From Thermodesulfobacteriota bacterium (GTDB lineage: Bacteria > Desulfobacterota > Desulfobacteria > Desulfobacterales > Desulfosudaceae): 64,000 nt of DNA. The translations under genes and the position numbers were made by a program. Below the pieces are notes generated by a model. That model was not told where the DNA came from. It ran no database searches and worked only from the letters and a program-made list of their open reading frames with translations. The stretch is taken from NCBI GenBank assembly GCA_040753795.1, contig JBFMDX010000004.1, forward strand, positions 248,001 through 312,000. The letters are read 5' to 3'. Below are positions 1 to 8,185 of the stretch, in pieces; position 1 is the stretch's first letter, and every line of letters starts with the position of its first letter.

Positions 1-1836
1 GGCGTGTTCCGGGCAGATCTGGGCGCAGACCGCGCACCCCACGCACAGCACCGGATTGATGCGCACCCGGTTGTCCGGGTCAATATAAAAGGCCGGGCAG
101 GCGAATTCATTAATGCAGGTGCGATGATTCTTGCACCGGTCGCTGACATGGAACACCCGGTTGGATTGCTGCTTCAGGCTTTTGGCCTTGAGCACGCAGA
201 CTTCCCGGGCGATGACCACCGACACGCCGGGATAGGCCACGGCTTCCTTTATGGCTTCGATGCTTTTCTTCAGGTTGTAAGGCTTGATCACGGCCACGTG
301 GCCGACCCCGATTCCCCGGACCACATTCTCGATGGAGACCCGGTTGTACCCGGGAAAGTTCAGTTCGGCCATGTCCACGCCGGGATGGGGCTGATGGCCG
401 GTCATGGCGGTGGTGCCGTTGTCGAGAATGACCAGGGTAAAGTTGTGGTTATTGAAAACGCCGTTGATCAGGGCCGGGATGCCGGAATGGAAAAAGGTAG
501 AGTCCCCGATCAGGGCAACGACTTTCTGGTTGGACGCCCGGGAAAAGCCGCTGGCCGTGCCCACGGACGAGCCCATGCAGATGAGAAAATCACCCATGGC
601 CACCGGCGGCAGAAACCCCAGGGTATAGCAGCCGATATCCGTGGGAAAGATGGTTTCGGCCGGGTTGACGGCCTGCTTGATGGCGTAAAAGGTAGCCCGG
701 TGGGAGCAGCCGGGACAGAGATTGGGCGGCCGCTGGGGGATTTCCGGAACCCCGGCCGGGTCCACGGGCCTGGCCGGATCGTATTTCAGCCCGAAAAACC
801 CGGCCATCACCCGGGCCACGGCCTGGGGATCATATTCGGACAGCCGGGAAAACAGACCCTCGCCCTTGCCGGCGATGGCCGGGCAGAGGCAGGCTTCGGC
901 GGCCATGGCTTTGACCGCTTCTTCCATGACCGGCTCGCCCTCTTCGACGATGAGTACCTTTTCCTTTGATTGAAGAAAATCTTTTATAATGGCATCCGGC
1001 ATGGGATGGGAAAACCCGATCCGCAGCACGGCGATCCGTTCTGCCGCTTTGAGTTCCGCCAGGGCGTCCAGCACGTAGCTGTGGCTGACGCCATTGCAGA
1101 TGACGCCGAATTGTCCGGCGCCGGAAACAAAGTTGTAGGCCGAGGCATTGGAAAGTTTCCGGGCTTCCTCCAGGTGGGCCAGCAGTTTTACGTGCAGTTT
1201 GCGGGATACCGCCGGAACGGTGACGTAATTAAACGGGTCCTTGACAAACCGGCCTTTGGACTGGCGCGGCTTAAGCTTGCCCGGGGTGACCGGGCCGGTG
1301 GAATGGTTGATGCGGGTGGTGGTCCGCAGGATGACCGGTTCCTGCAGGGCCTCGGAAAGGTCAAAGGCGTAACAGGCCATTTCCCGGGCTTCGGCCACGG
1401 ACGAGGGCTCCAGCACCGGCAGGCCGGATAGCTTGCCGTAGTAACGGTTGTCCTGCTCGTTCTGGCTGGAGAACATGTGCGGGTCGTCGGCCGAGAGGAT
1501 CACCATGCCGGCCTTGACGCCCACGTAAGCCAGGGTCATGAGGGTGTCGGCGGCCACGTTGACGCCGACGTGCTTCATGACGCACATGCTGCGCACCCCG
1601 CAGTTGGCGGCCGCGGCCGCCACTTCCATGGCCACTTTTTCGTTGGTGCTGTATTCAAAGTAAAAGTCGTCGACCTGTTTGGAAATCTGGAAAAAACTCA
1701 GCGAGATTTCCGACGAGGGGGTTCCCGGATAGGTGGAGGCGAAGCCCACGCCGGCTTCCAGGGCGCCCCGGGCAATGGCCTCATTGCCGAACAGCAGGGT
1801 CTCTTTTCCGTCCATGTCCGTCAGAAGTTTGTGCAT
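1..1836 (-). CDS. iorA: Indolepyruvate ferredoxin oxidoreductase, alpha subunit (3' end cut by window edge)
   Basis: Cytoplasmic thiamine-diphosphate enzyme that oxidatively decarboxylates aryl pyruvates from aromatic amino acids to aryl-acetyl-CoA and passes electrons to ferredoxin; the reverse direction is possible in anaerobes. 612 codons are visible. The N-terminal pyrimidine-binding domain has the STYPGTPSSEI motif near residue 40. The TPP pyrophosphate-binding domain has GDSTFFHSGIPALINGVFNN near residue 455. The C-terminal ferredoxin segment includes CVGCAVCAQICPEHA, where the window ends, so only a short tail is missing (family length about 590-640). The start is ATG at 1836, preceded by a GGAGAG Shine-Dalgarno. 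The beta subunit (iorB) would be expected just outside the window. Long open frames on the plus strand here are shadows of this gene. Confidence 0.93.
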   Translation of the reverse strand, partial: MHKLLTDMDGKETLLFGNEAIARGALEAGVGFASTYPGTPSSEISLSFFQISKQVDDFYFEYSTNEKVAMEVAAAAANCGVRSMCVMKHVGVNVAADTLMTLAYVGVKAGMVILSADDPHMFSSQNEQDNRYYGKLSGLPVLEPSSVAEAREMACYAFDLSEALQEPVILRTTTRINHSTGPVTPGKLKPRQSKGRFVKDPFNYVTVPAVSRKLHVKLLAHLEEARKLSNASAYNFVSGAGQFGVICNGVSHSYVLDALAELKAAERIAVLRIGFSHPMPDAIIKDFLQSKEKVLIVEEGEPVMEEAVKAMAAEACLCPAIAGKGEGLFSRLSEYDPQAVARVMAGFFGLKYDPARPVDPAGVPEIPQRPPNLCPGCSHRATFYAIKQAVNPAETIFPTDIGCYTLGFLPPVAMGDFLICMGSSVGTASGFSRASNQKVVALIGDSTFFHSGIPALINGVFNNHNFTLVILDNGTTAMTGHQPHPGVDMAELNFPGYNRVSIENVVRGIGVGHVAVIKPYNLKKSIEAIKEAVAYPGVSVVIAREVCVLKAKSLKQQSNRVFHVSDRCKNHRTCINEFACPAFYIDPDNRVRINPVLCVGCAVCAQICPEHA

Positions 1837-2116
1837 TTGTGTCTCTCCAGTCATAAAAGGGCGTTTTCACTTTTCCGGAACATATCCTATACGGCCGAAA
1901 AAGCGCAACGGTTTTTGAGAACTTGTTTTTAAAAATGGTTCGGTTATGATGAGTTGTCTTTGACCGGTCCCGGCGATTTACGGCACAGCCCAAAACTCCG
2001 CGATGATGATACGCTGAATGGTTGGCGTTGAGCGATCGTCGTCCGGCATGACCGGAAGTTTCGTGGAAGCGGCTGATACCTGTTCTGGAACAATGCTTTT
2101 TTAGGGAGAGAATTCT

Positions 2117-2950
2117 ATGTCCTTTTCGGAACAATCTGTGGAAACCTTTCACCGTCTGGGGGCGGAGCTGGAAATCCTGATCCGGCCGGCCACCTTTCCC
2201 CTGGCCGTCAAACTGGCCCGGGAGGAAAAGGACATTCCGCCGGAATGCAGGCGGCCGAAACAGGTCTTCGGGGTTCAGAACTTTGTCTGCCAGAATTTCA
2301 AGATCGCCCGGACCTACGGCTGGACCATGGCCGTGACCGAGCAGGACATCAACTGCTACCTGGCCCGGAACATCTACGGCTGGGACCCGGTCACCGAAGA
2401 AACCATCCAGGCGGCCCACGCTTTCAATATCGGCCTGTATGCCAGGGACATGGAAACGTCCAAAAAACTGGAGGCTCACCTGTTCCGGCCGGCGGAACCG
2501 TTGCACGGTCTGGTCATCGCTCCCCTGACCCGCACCCGGGTGGCTCCCGACGTGGTGCTGATTTACTGCCTGCCGGCCCAGGCAATGCGGCTGATCCACG
2601 GCTATCTGTTCATCCGGGGCGGCGCCCTTTCCTTTTCCGCCACCGGCCGCATCGGCTCATGCCACGAGGGCGTCATTAAAACGGTGGTGACCGGTGAGCC
2701 GCAACTGGTGCTGCTGGGCAATGGCGACCGGGTCTGGGGCGGAGCCCAGGACGCCGAAGTGATGTTCGCCTGCCCGGCCGGCAAGCTGGAGATGCTGGTC
2801 GACGGCCTGAAACAGACCCACGCGGCGGGCCTGCGCTATCCGGTGCCGGTCTACATGAATTACTCCCCTGGCTTTCAGGATGATTTTGAAAAACGGGCCC
2901 TGGATCGGGCCGGGCGGACCATTGTCCGCCCGGAGGAGTCGGACAAATAG
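2117..2950 (+). CDS. DUF169 family protein (COG2043)
   Basis: 277-residue soluble protein of the DUF169 family, common in anaerobic bacteria and archaea and without an established biochemical role. Family-like signatures are the RPKQVFGVQNFVCQNFK segment near residue 50, a conserved Cys in DINC near residue 78, and the late GMC-like stretches VMFACPAGK and VYMNYSPGFQDDFEK. A GGGAGAG ribosome site sits 8 bases before the ATG. It is divergent from iorA and separated from it by about 280 bases in which I see no gene. Conserved cysteines hint at metal or cofactor binding, but this is inference. A perfect 7-bp inverted repeat at 2958-2973 directly follows the stop. Confidence 0.85.
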   Translation: MSFSEQSVETFHRLGAELEILIRPATFPLAVKLAREEKDIPPECRRPKQVFGVQNFVCQNFKIARTYGWTMAVTEQDINCYLARNIYGWDPVTEETIQAAHAFNIGLYARDMETSKKLEAHLFRPAEPLHGLVIAPLTRTRVAPDVVLIYCLPAQAMRLIHGYLFIRGGALSFSATGRIGSCHEGVIKTVVTGEPQLVLLGNGDRVWGGAQDAEVMFACPAGKLEMLVDGLKQTHAAGLRYPVPVYMNYSPGFQDDFEKRALDRAGRTIVRPEESDK

Positions 2951-2957
2951 TGTAACG

Positions 2958-2973
2958 GAAGGCTTTAGCCTTC
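2958..2973 (+). terminator. Small hairpin after the DUF169 gene
   Basis: Perfect inverted repeat gaaggct-tt-agccttc immediately after the DUF169 stop codon. There is no strong T-tract, so it may be a weak terminator or only a stabilising 3' hairpin. Confidence 0.35.
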
Positions 2974-2985
2974 AAGAACTTCTTT

Positions 2986-3025
2986 AATCCGTGAAAATCC
3001 GTGTAATTTTTTGTAATCTGTGGAT
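2986..3025 (+). repeat. ATCCGTG-type intergenic repeat, copy 1
   Basis: Contains aatccgtgaaaatccgtg followed by a spacer and aatctgtggat. The same unit recurs at 6381-6410 in the same orientation on the far side of the restriction-modification gene, where the first 18 bases are identical. Repeats of this ATCCGTG/CACGGAT type are widespread between genes in many bacteria and are often seen near GxxExxY genes. Confidence 0.7.
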
Positions 3026-3044
3026 AAATAAAAAAATCGGACAA

Positions 3045-3305
3045 ATGCTGAATCCTGACCTCAACGCAATCAACGATCCGCAAACGTATGCTATTATAGG
3101 GGCCGCCATGGCCGTGCACCGGGAACTGGGCAGCGGCTTTCTGGAAGCGGTATATCAGGCGGCCCTGGAAAAGGAGTTCCGGAACCAGGGCGTCCCTTAT
3201 CAGCGGGAGCGGTCGCTTCCGGTGTATTATAAAGAAGACGTAATCGCTACCTACCAGGTTGATTTTCTCTATCAGCCCCTCCAATCGGCGGAACCCCGTC
3301 CATGA
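3045..3305 (+). pseudogene. GxxExxY protein, C-terminally truncated
   Basis: 86 residues from ATG 3045. The family signature GSGFLEAVYQAALEKEF (the GxxExxY motif) and the PVYYKEDVIATYQVDFLY segment are recognisable. Full-length members have about 125 residues and continue from DF into a conserved E-x-K segment and a hydrophobic C-terminus. Here the frame diverges after ..VDFLY into PLQSAEPRP and stops at TGA 3303-3305, overlapping the ATG of the next gene (ATGA). The E-K part expected of a PD-(D/E)XK-like fold is missing, so the product is probably inactive. I read this as a junction where the restriction-modification gene was joined to a disrupted GxxExxY gene. An earlier GTG at 2991 is in frame, but homology starts only after 3045. 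Confidence 0.7.
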
Positions 3306-6300
3306 CCGCACCCGATACCATAAAAAAACTGATCGACACCTTTGACAACAACCTGGAGGCCTACAAAAAAGGCATCTACAACGAAACCCAGGTGCGCCGG
3401 GAGTTCATCGACCCCTTTTTCCAGGCCCTGGGCTGGGACGTCACCAACGAAAACGGCTATGCCGAAGCCTACAAGGACGTCATCCACGAGGACGCCATCA
3501 AGGTCGGCGGCGTCACCAAGGCCCCGGATTACTGTTTCCGCATCGGCGGGGCGCGCAAGTTCTTTCTGGAAGCCAAAAAGCCCGCGGTCAATATTTCCGA
3601 AGACGTCCATCCGGCCTACCAGTTGCGGCGCTATGGCTGGAGCGCCAAGCTGCCCTTGAGCATTCTGACCGATTTTGAAGCCTTCTCGGTTTACGACTGC
3701 CGGGTAAAACCGGCCCCCTCCGACAAGGTCTCCCATTCCCGGGTCCTCTATCTGACCTACACCGAATATGTTGACCGCTGGGACGAGATCGCCGCCGTCT
3801 TTTCCCGGGAGGCGGTGCTCAAAGGCTCCTTTGACAAGTACGTCGCCTCCAGCAAGATCAAAAAAGGCACCACCGAGGTGGATGCCGCCTTCCTGCAGGA
3901 GATCGAGCGCTGGCGGGAGCTGCTGGCCCGCAACATCGCCCTGCGCAATGCCGGCCTGTCCCAGCGGGAGTTGAACTTTGCCGTGCAGCAGACCATCGAC
4001 CGCGTGGTTTTCCTGCGCATCTGCGAAGACCGGGGCGTGGAACCCTATGGTTCCCTGATGGCCCTGCAAAACGGCGAAAACGTCTACCGCCGGCTGTTTA
4101 CGCTGTTTAAAAAAGCCGACGATAAATACAACTCCGGCCTGTTCCATTTTAAAAAGGAAAAGGACCGGGAAAATTGCGACACGCTCACGCCCGCCCTGGC
4201 CATCGACGACAAGCCCTTAAAGGATATTTTCAAAAATCTTTACTACCCGGACAGCCCCTACGAGTTTTCCGTGCTCTCGGCCGATATCCTCGGCCAGGTC
4301 TATGAAAAATTTCTGGGCAAGGTCATCCGCCTGACCGCCGGCCACCAGGCCAAAATAGAAGACAAGCCCGAGGTGCGCAAGGCCGGCGGGGTTTACTACA
4401 CCCCCACCTACATCGTGGATTATATCGTTAAAAACACCGTCGGCAGGCTGGTGGAAGGCAAAAAACCCGGGCCCAAGGGCGGGGTCAGCCACCTTAAAAT
4501 CCTGGACCCGGCCTGCGGTTCGGGTTCGTTTCTGATCGGGGCGTATCAGTTTCTGCTGGACTGGCACCGGGACGCCTACCTGGCCGACGGCCCGGGAAAA
4601 TGGGCCGTCGGCAAAACCCCGCGCGTCTATCAGTCCCACAAAGGCGAGTGGCGCCTGACCACCGACGAGCGCAAGCGCATCCTGCTCAACAACATCTTTG
4701 GCGTGGACATCGACCATCAGGCCGTGGAGGTGACCAAGCTTTCTCTTTTGTTAAAAGTCCTGGAAGGCGAGGACGAGCAGAGCATCGGCCGGCAGATGAG
4801 CCTGTTCCAGGAGCGGGTCCTGCCCGATCTTGCCGACAACATCAAGTGCGGCAACTCCCTCATCGGCCCGGACTTCTACGACCACCGGCAGATGACCCTG
4901 TTTGATCAGGAAGAAATGTACCGGGTCAATGCCTTTGACTGGCAGACCGAATTTAGCGACATCATGAAAGAAGGCGGCTTTGACGCGGTGGTCGGCAACC
5001 CGCCGTATGTGCGCCAGGAAGGGCTGGGCGATTTTAAGGCCTATTTTGAAAAGCGGTACTCCGTCTATCATGGCGTGGCCGATCTGTACGCCTATTTTAT
5101 TGAAAAAGGGATTTCTCTTTTACGCCCCAATGGATTTTTTTCCTATATTGTGGCCAATAAATGGTTTCGGGCCAACTACGGCAAACCCCTGCGCCAATGG
5201 ATGAAAGCGCGGCACATCGTTGAGGTGGTGGACTTTGGCGATTTGCCGGTTTTTAAACAAGCCACCACCTATCCCTGCATTCTGGTGGTTCAGAGCAAAA
5301 CCCCGGCTCCGACCTTTCGGGCGGTTACAGTTCAGACCCTGGATTTCGGCAGCCTGTCGGATTATGTGGCTGAACATCACCATCCCGTGCGGCAGAGCGC
5401 CCTGGACGACGCCGGCTGGTCCCTGGCCGATCAGGCTTCCCAGGGCCTGCTGGACAAACTCCGCAAGACCGGTATTCCCCTGGGCGAATATGTCGAGGGG
5501 AAAATATATTACGGTATCAAAACCGGTTTGAACGAAGCCTTTGTCATTGATGCCGCCACCCGGAAAAGGTTGATCGCGGAAGATCCCAAAAGCAAAGAAA
5601 TCATCAAGCCCTTTCTGGCCGGCCGGGACATAAAGCGGTATATGCCCTTGGATACAGAAAAATACCTGATCCTTTTTCCCCGTGGATTTACAAATTCGAA
5701 AGCTCCTGGTGCCGGCAGCCACTGGGCCTGGTTGAAAAAGAGCTATCCCGCAATTGCTGATCACCTTGAGCCGTTTACGGAGAAGGCTGAAAAACGGTGT
5801 GACAAAGGGGAATATTGGTGGGAACTCCGCGCCTGCGATTATTATGACGCGTTTGAAAACCCGAAAATCATGCTCCCCGATATTTCGCTGCGTGGTAATT
5901 TTGCGCTGGATAATAACGGGGGAAAGTATTGTGTTAATACCGCTTATGTCATTGCAAACTCAGAACAATACCTGTTGGGTGTTCTGAATTCAGCCTTGAC
6001 GACTTTCTTTTACAAAACACTTTCTTCAACCTATCGCGGTGGTTATTTGCGGTTTATTTATCAGTATCTGGTAATGCTCCCCATCCGCACCATCAACTTC
6101 GATGATCCGGACGACGTGGCCCGGCACGATCGAATGGTTGACCTGGTGAACCAGATGCTGGACTTAAACAAGAAACTGGCCGAATCCAAAACCCCCCAGG
6201 AAAAAGCCATGCTCCAGCGCCAGATCGAAACCACCGACCACCAGATCGATCAACTGGTCTATGAGCTTTACGAACTGACGCCCGCAGAAATCGCCATCAT

Positions 6301-6322
6301 CGAATCGGACAGCAGTAAATGA
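3302..6322 (+). CDS. Type IIG restriction-modification enzyme (Eco57I/TaqI-like, single chain)
   Basis: 1006-residue protein combining DNA cleavage, N6-adenine methylation and target recognition. The N-terminus (about 25-110) is a PD-(D/E)XK nuclease module with APDYCF near residue 77 and FFLEAKK near 90. The methyltransferase core has SAM motif I DPACGSGSFLIGAY near 401 and the catalytic NPPYVRQEG near 566. The region after about 640 matches a TaqI-C-type specificity domain, including LAGRDIKRY near 777. Length is typical of the family (about 900-1100). The ATG overlaps the preceding truncated frame. No separate methylase or specificity subunit is adjacent, as expected for a self-contained enzyme. 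The methylase motifs are intact; activity is inferred. Confidence 0.92.
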   Translation: MTAPDTIKKLIDTFDNNLEAYKKGIYNETQVRREFIDPFFQALGWDVTNENGYAEAYKDVIHEDAIKVGGVTKAPDYCFRIGGARKFFLEAKKPAVNISEDVHPAYQLRRYGWSAKLPLSILTDFEAFSVYDCRVKPAPSDKVSHSRVLYLTYTEYVDRWDEIAAVFSREAVLKGSFDKYVASSKIKKGTTEVDAAFLQEIERWRELLARNIALRNAGLSQRELNFAVQQTIDRVVFLRICEDRGVEPYGSLMALQNGENVYRRLFTLFKKADDKYNSGLFHFKKEKDRENCDTLTPALAIDDKPLKDIFKNLYYPDSPYEFSVLSADILGQVYEKFLGKVIRLTAGHQAKIEDKPEVRKAGGVYYTPTYIVDYIVKNTVGRLVEGKKPGPKGGVSHLKILDPACGSGSFLIGAYQFLLDWHRDAYLADGPGKWAVGKTPRVYQSHKGEWRLTTDERKRILLNNIFGVDIDHQAVEVTKLSLLLKVLEGEDEQSIGRQMSLFQERVLPDLADNIKCGNSLIGPDFYDHRQMTLFDQEEMYRVNAFDWQTEFSDIMKEGGFDAVVGNPPYVRQEGLGDFKAYFEKRYSVYHGVADLYAYFIEKGISLLRPNGFFSYIVANKWFRANYGKPLRQWMKARHIVEVVDFGDLPVFKQATTYPCILVVQSKTPAPTFRAVTVQTLDFGSLSDYVAEHHHPVRQSALDDAGWSLADQASQGLLDKLRKTGIPLGEYVEGKIYYGIKTGLNEAFVIDAATRKRLIAEDPKSKEIIKPFLAGRDIKRYMPLDTEKYLILFPRGFTNSKAPGAGSHWAWLKKSYPAIADHLEPFTEKAEKRCDKGEYWWELRACDYYDAFENPKIMLPDISLRGNFALDNNGGKYCVNTAYVIANSEQYLLGVLNSALTTFFYKTLSSTYRGGYLRFIYQYLVMLPIRTINFDDPDDVARHDRMVDLVNQMLDLNKKLAESKTPQEKAMLQRQIETTDHQIDQLVYELYELTPAEIAIIESDSSK

Positions 6323-6380
6323 CACACCCGGCTTCGGAAACAAACAATCCACGGATTACGCCGATTAACGCAGATTTCTT

Positions 6381-6410
6381 AATCCGTGAAAATCCGTGCA
6401 ATCTGCGGAT
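6381..6410 (+). repeat. ATCCGTG-type intergenic repeat, copy 2
   Basis: aatccgtgaaaatccgtg then caatctgcggat. It is preceded at 6349-6377 by partly complementary CACGGATT/GATTAACGCAGATT units, giving a longer imperfect palindrome. It is a near copy of 2986-3025. Together the two copies bracket the restriction-modification gene. Confidence 0.7.
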
Positions 6411-6505
6411 AATAAAAACAGCCGGACAACAAATCCAAAATTCAGTAGGTTGCCGAGAAAAAATGTAGGGGAGGGCTTCAGTGATTGCCCTTCAGCAACT
6501 CGTTA

Positions 6506-6574
6506 ACGTAACAAATAACCGGTGCAAAAGGAGCACAGCGGAATTTTCATCCGAATTGATTTGCCTTGTTATGT
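6506..6574 (-). other. attC-like recombination site, candidate 2
   Basis: On the minus strand, 21 bases after the thsB stop, ACATAACAA (6574-6566) pairs with TTGTTACGT (6514-6506) with one mismatch. These resemble the outer boxes RYYYAAC and GTTRRRY of integron attC sites, each with one deviation. Internal stems CGGA/TCCG and GTGC/GCAC are present. The 69-base length is in the attC range (about 55-140). No integrase gene is in the window, so the assignment is inference from structure and position. Confidence 0.35.
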
Positions 6575-6594
6575 GCCATTATATCTGAATCATC

Positions 6595-7167
6595 CTAATC
6601 GCACGGATAAAAATACATATCCGCATCCTTCTTTGTGTTCACCATGAAGCCTTCGCTTTCAAGCGCCTTCTTAATCAAGGCTTTTTTGTTCGGGATATGC
6701 AATGTAGGAACGCTACTCATTGAATCTCTAAATTTTGGCAAATTGTCCCACAAATTCTTGATCTTTTGTTTTATTGTGTTCGATTTGCAATCAATTATGT
6801 CTGATTTTTCACTGTATTCTGGATAAACAACTATCACAGGAAGTCCATTTGTGTTTATGCCAAAATCAACTTCTTCCCGAATCGCTCTTGAATTTTTAGT
6901 TATAGAACTTAAAAAAAGTATAATATTCTTGGAGTTGTTTAATCGATCGTGAATTCTTGGCTTTAGAGTTTTCTCCCAATCGCTTCCATCCCGAACATTG
7001 TAGTTCTTATTATGGGAGTCCACAAACGGAAAGGTTGAATCTGCCCCCTTCCAGGCTCTCAGGAGATTGTAACTTACAAAGTCTTTGGTAGAATGCGCAC
7101 CAAGGTTGTTTTCGTTGAATGGTTCATCAACATAGAAAGCCGAATAGTTTCCGTTTCTGTATGCCAT
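6595..7167 (-). CDS. thsB: TIR-like (DUF1863) protein, Thoeris sensor ThsB
   Basis: 190 residues forming one TIR-like domain. Visible are the early hydrophobic strand with aromatic residues (YSAFYVDEPF), a FPFVDSH strand, NIILFLSS near residue 85, and IREEVDFGI near 98, whose Glu matches the catalytic position of NAD-processing TIR domains. In Thoeris systems, ThsB senses phage and makes a cyclic or conjugated ADP-ribose signal from NAD+. The gene begins 2 bases after the thsA stop, and its ribosome site (GGGAGG) lies inside the end of thsA, so the two are translationally coupled. The partner's architecture points to type II Thoeris, whose TIR product is histidine-ADPR. The region is much more AT-rich than its flanks, which fits horizontal transfer. 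Confidence 0.85.
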   Translation of the reverse strand: MAYRNGNYSAFYVDEPFNENNLGAHSTKDFVSYNLLRAWKGADSTFPFVDSHNKNYNVRDGSDWEKTLKPRIHDRLNNSKNIILFLSSITKNSRAIREEVDFGINTNGLPVIVVYPEYSEKSDIIDCKSNTIKQKIKNLWDNLPKFRDSMSSVPTLHIPNKKALIKKALESEGFMVNTKKDADMYFYPCD

Positions 7168-7169
7168 AA

Positions 7170-8021
7170 TTACCTCCCTATAAGGACATGGTTTAAATTG
7201 TCTTTTATATCATATAAGTTGATTTGAAATCTGTGGGCATCTTCTGGATGAACCATAATGACAAGTCGGTCTGTGAACTTCCTGTCAAGTGAGGCATTAA
7301 CGAAAGATTCAGCGATCTTCTCGATCATTTTCTTTCTTGGAATTTCAAGTCTTCCTCTTGCAGTGCCAATCACGGGCACAACCAGTTCTTGAAGTTCTCC
7401 AGATTCCCGAACATATCGCCAGAGACCATCCATTGCCTTCTCTATGAACCGAGGAGTGGTAGAAGCCGTTCCTTGTTCGTTTAGTTCAGCCATAGCAACA
7501 AAATAGAACGTCTTACCGTGTGTGTTTACGGGGATTGTGGTGCCCATAGGATACGGAGGACCGTCCAGACCATTTAATTTTGTCTTGATAGTTTCTATTA
7601 ATGTTTTTTGGTCTCCAGTATAGTATTTGGCCGTAAATTGTCCTTGTAGGCTATCTGGTGAGATCTTTCCTCCAGCGACATCAGATTCAAATATGGTATT
7701 TGTGGAAACCATGATTGCACCGGCTGCGTCGAAAATGTTACCAATGCGGACTTCCACACAAAAGTCATTTTTTGGAAACGAAACGACAATTGAACGAATT
7801 GGATGCCTGAAAAGAATGGCTACAACTACCGCTGCAGCCATAACTACTATAAAACCGTATGATCCATATTGATCACGCGTATAAACACCAAAAAAGTCCA
7901 ATGATTCAATTAAAAGCCAAAAGCCACCAAAAATAGCGAGTACAGTTCGAGCACCAACCCGAGAGAACAATACATAACGCCAATACGCTTGGCTCGTCAC
8001 TGTATCGACTATGTACTTCAC
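7170..8021 (-). CDS. thsA: Thoeris effector ThsA, type II (two TM helices plus macro domain)
   Basis: 283 residues from GTG 8021, chosen because AGGAGG lies 6 bases upstream; the in-frame TTG at 8027 would abut it. The N-terminus has two membrane helices (about 22-42 and 48-70). The rest is a ThsA-type macro domain (DUF6430-like) with DAAGAIMVSTNTIFES near 100-115 and VPVIGTARGRLEIPRKKM near 215-232, where ADP-ribose ligands usually bind. In type II Thoeris the macro domain binds the nucleotide signal made by the TIR partner, and the membrane part then kills or arrests the cell. This contrasts with the NADase ThsA of type I, whose SIR2 domain is absent here. Directly upstream of, and coupled to, thsB. 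Confidence 0.85.
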   Translation of the reverse strand: MKYIVDTVTSQAYWRYVLFSRVGARTVLAIFGGFWLLIESLDFFGVYTRDQYGSYGFIVVMAAAVVVAILFRHPIRSIVVSFPKNDFCVEVRIGNIFDAAGAIMVSTNTIFESDVAGGKISPDSLQGQFTAKYYTGDQKTLIETIKTKLNGLDGPPYPMGTTIPVNTHGKTFYFVAMAELNEQGTASTTPRFIEKAMDGLWRYVRESGELQELVVPVIGTARGRLEIPRKKMIEKIAESFVNASLDRKFTDRLVIMVHPEDAHRFQINLYDIKDNLNHVLIGR

Positions 8022-8082
8022 GGGCAACCTCCTATTCCATTTTTGCGATTTTTGGTTATGTCGCTTTTAAGTATCCGCTTAC

Positions 8083-8164
8083 GCTCAACGAAACCAACCG
8101 TGTGCAGAACACGCGAAGCGGCGGTATGCCCCTGCTCCACTCGTAATACTTGGATTCGTTGCAC
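8083..8164 (-). other. attC-like recombination site, candidate 1
   Basis: On the minus strand, 22 bases after the stop of the two-TM gene. The left box GTGCAAC (8164-8158; RYYYAAC with one deviation) and the right box GTTGAGC (8089-8083; a perfect GTTRRRY) enclose 68 bases. The arms CAACGAATCCAA and TTGGTTTCGTTG pair with one mismatch. Orientation, position just after an ORF and an 82-base span all match a cassette attC. The next ORF (thsA) starts 62 bases beyond. No integrase is in view. Confidence 0.45.
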
Positions 8165-8185
8165 ATAAAAATGGGTATTAGCAGA

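Noticed and set aside
4-1932. Several long plus-strand open frames over the first 1.9 kb
   Set aside because: They are antisense shadows of iorA, whose conserved TPP and ferredoxin motifs lie on the minus strand; they lack ribosome sites and family similarity.
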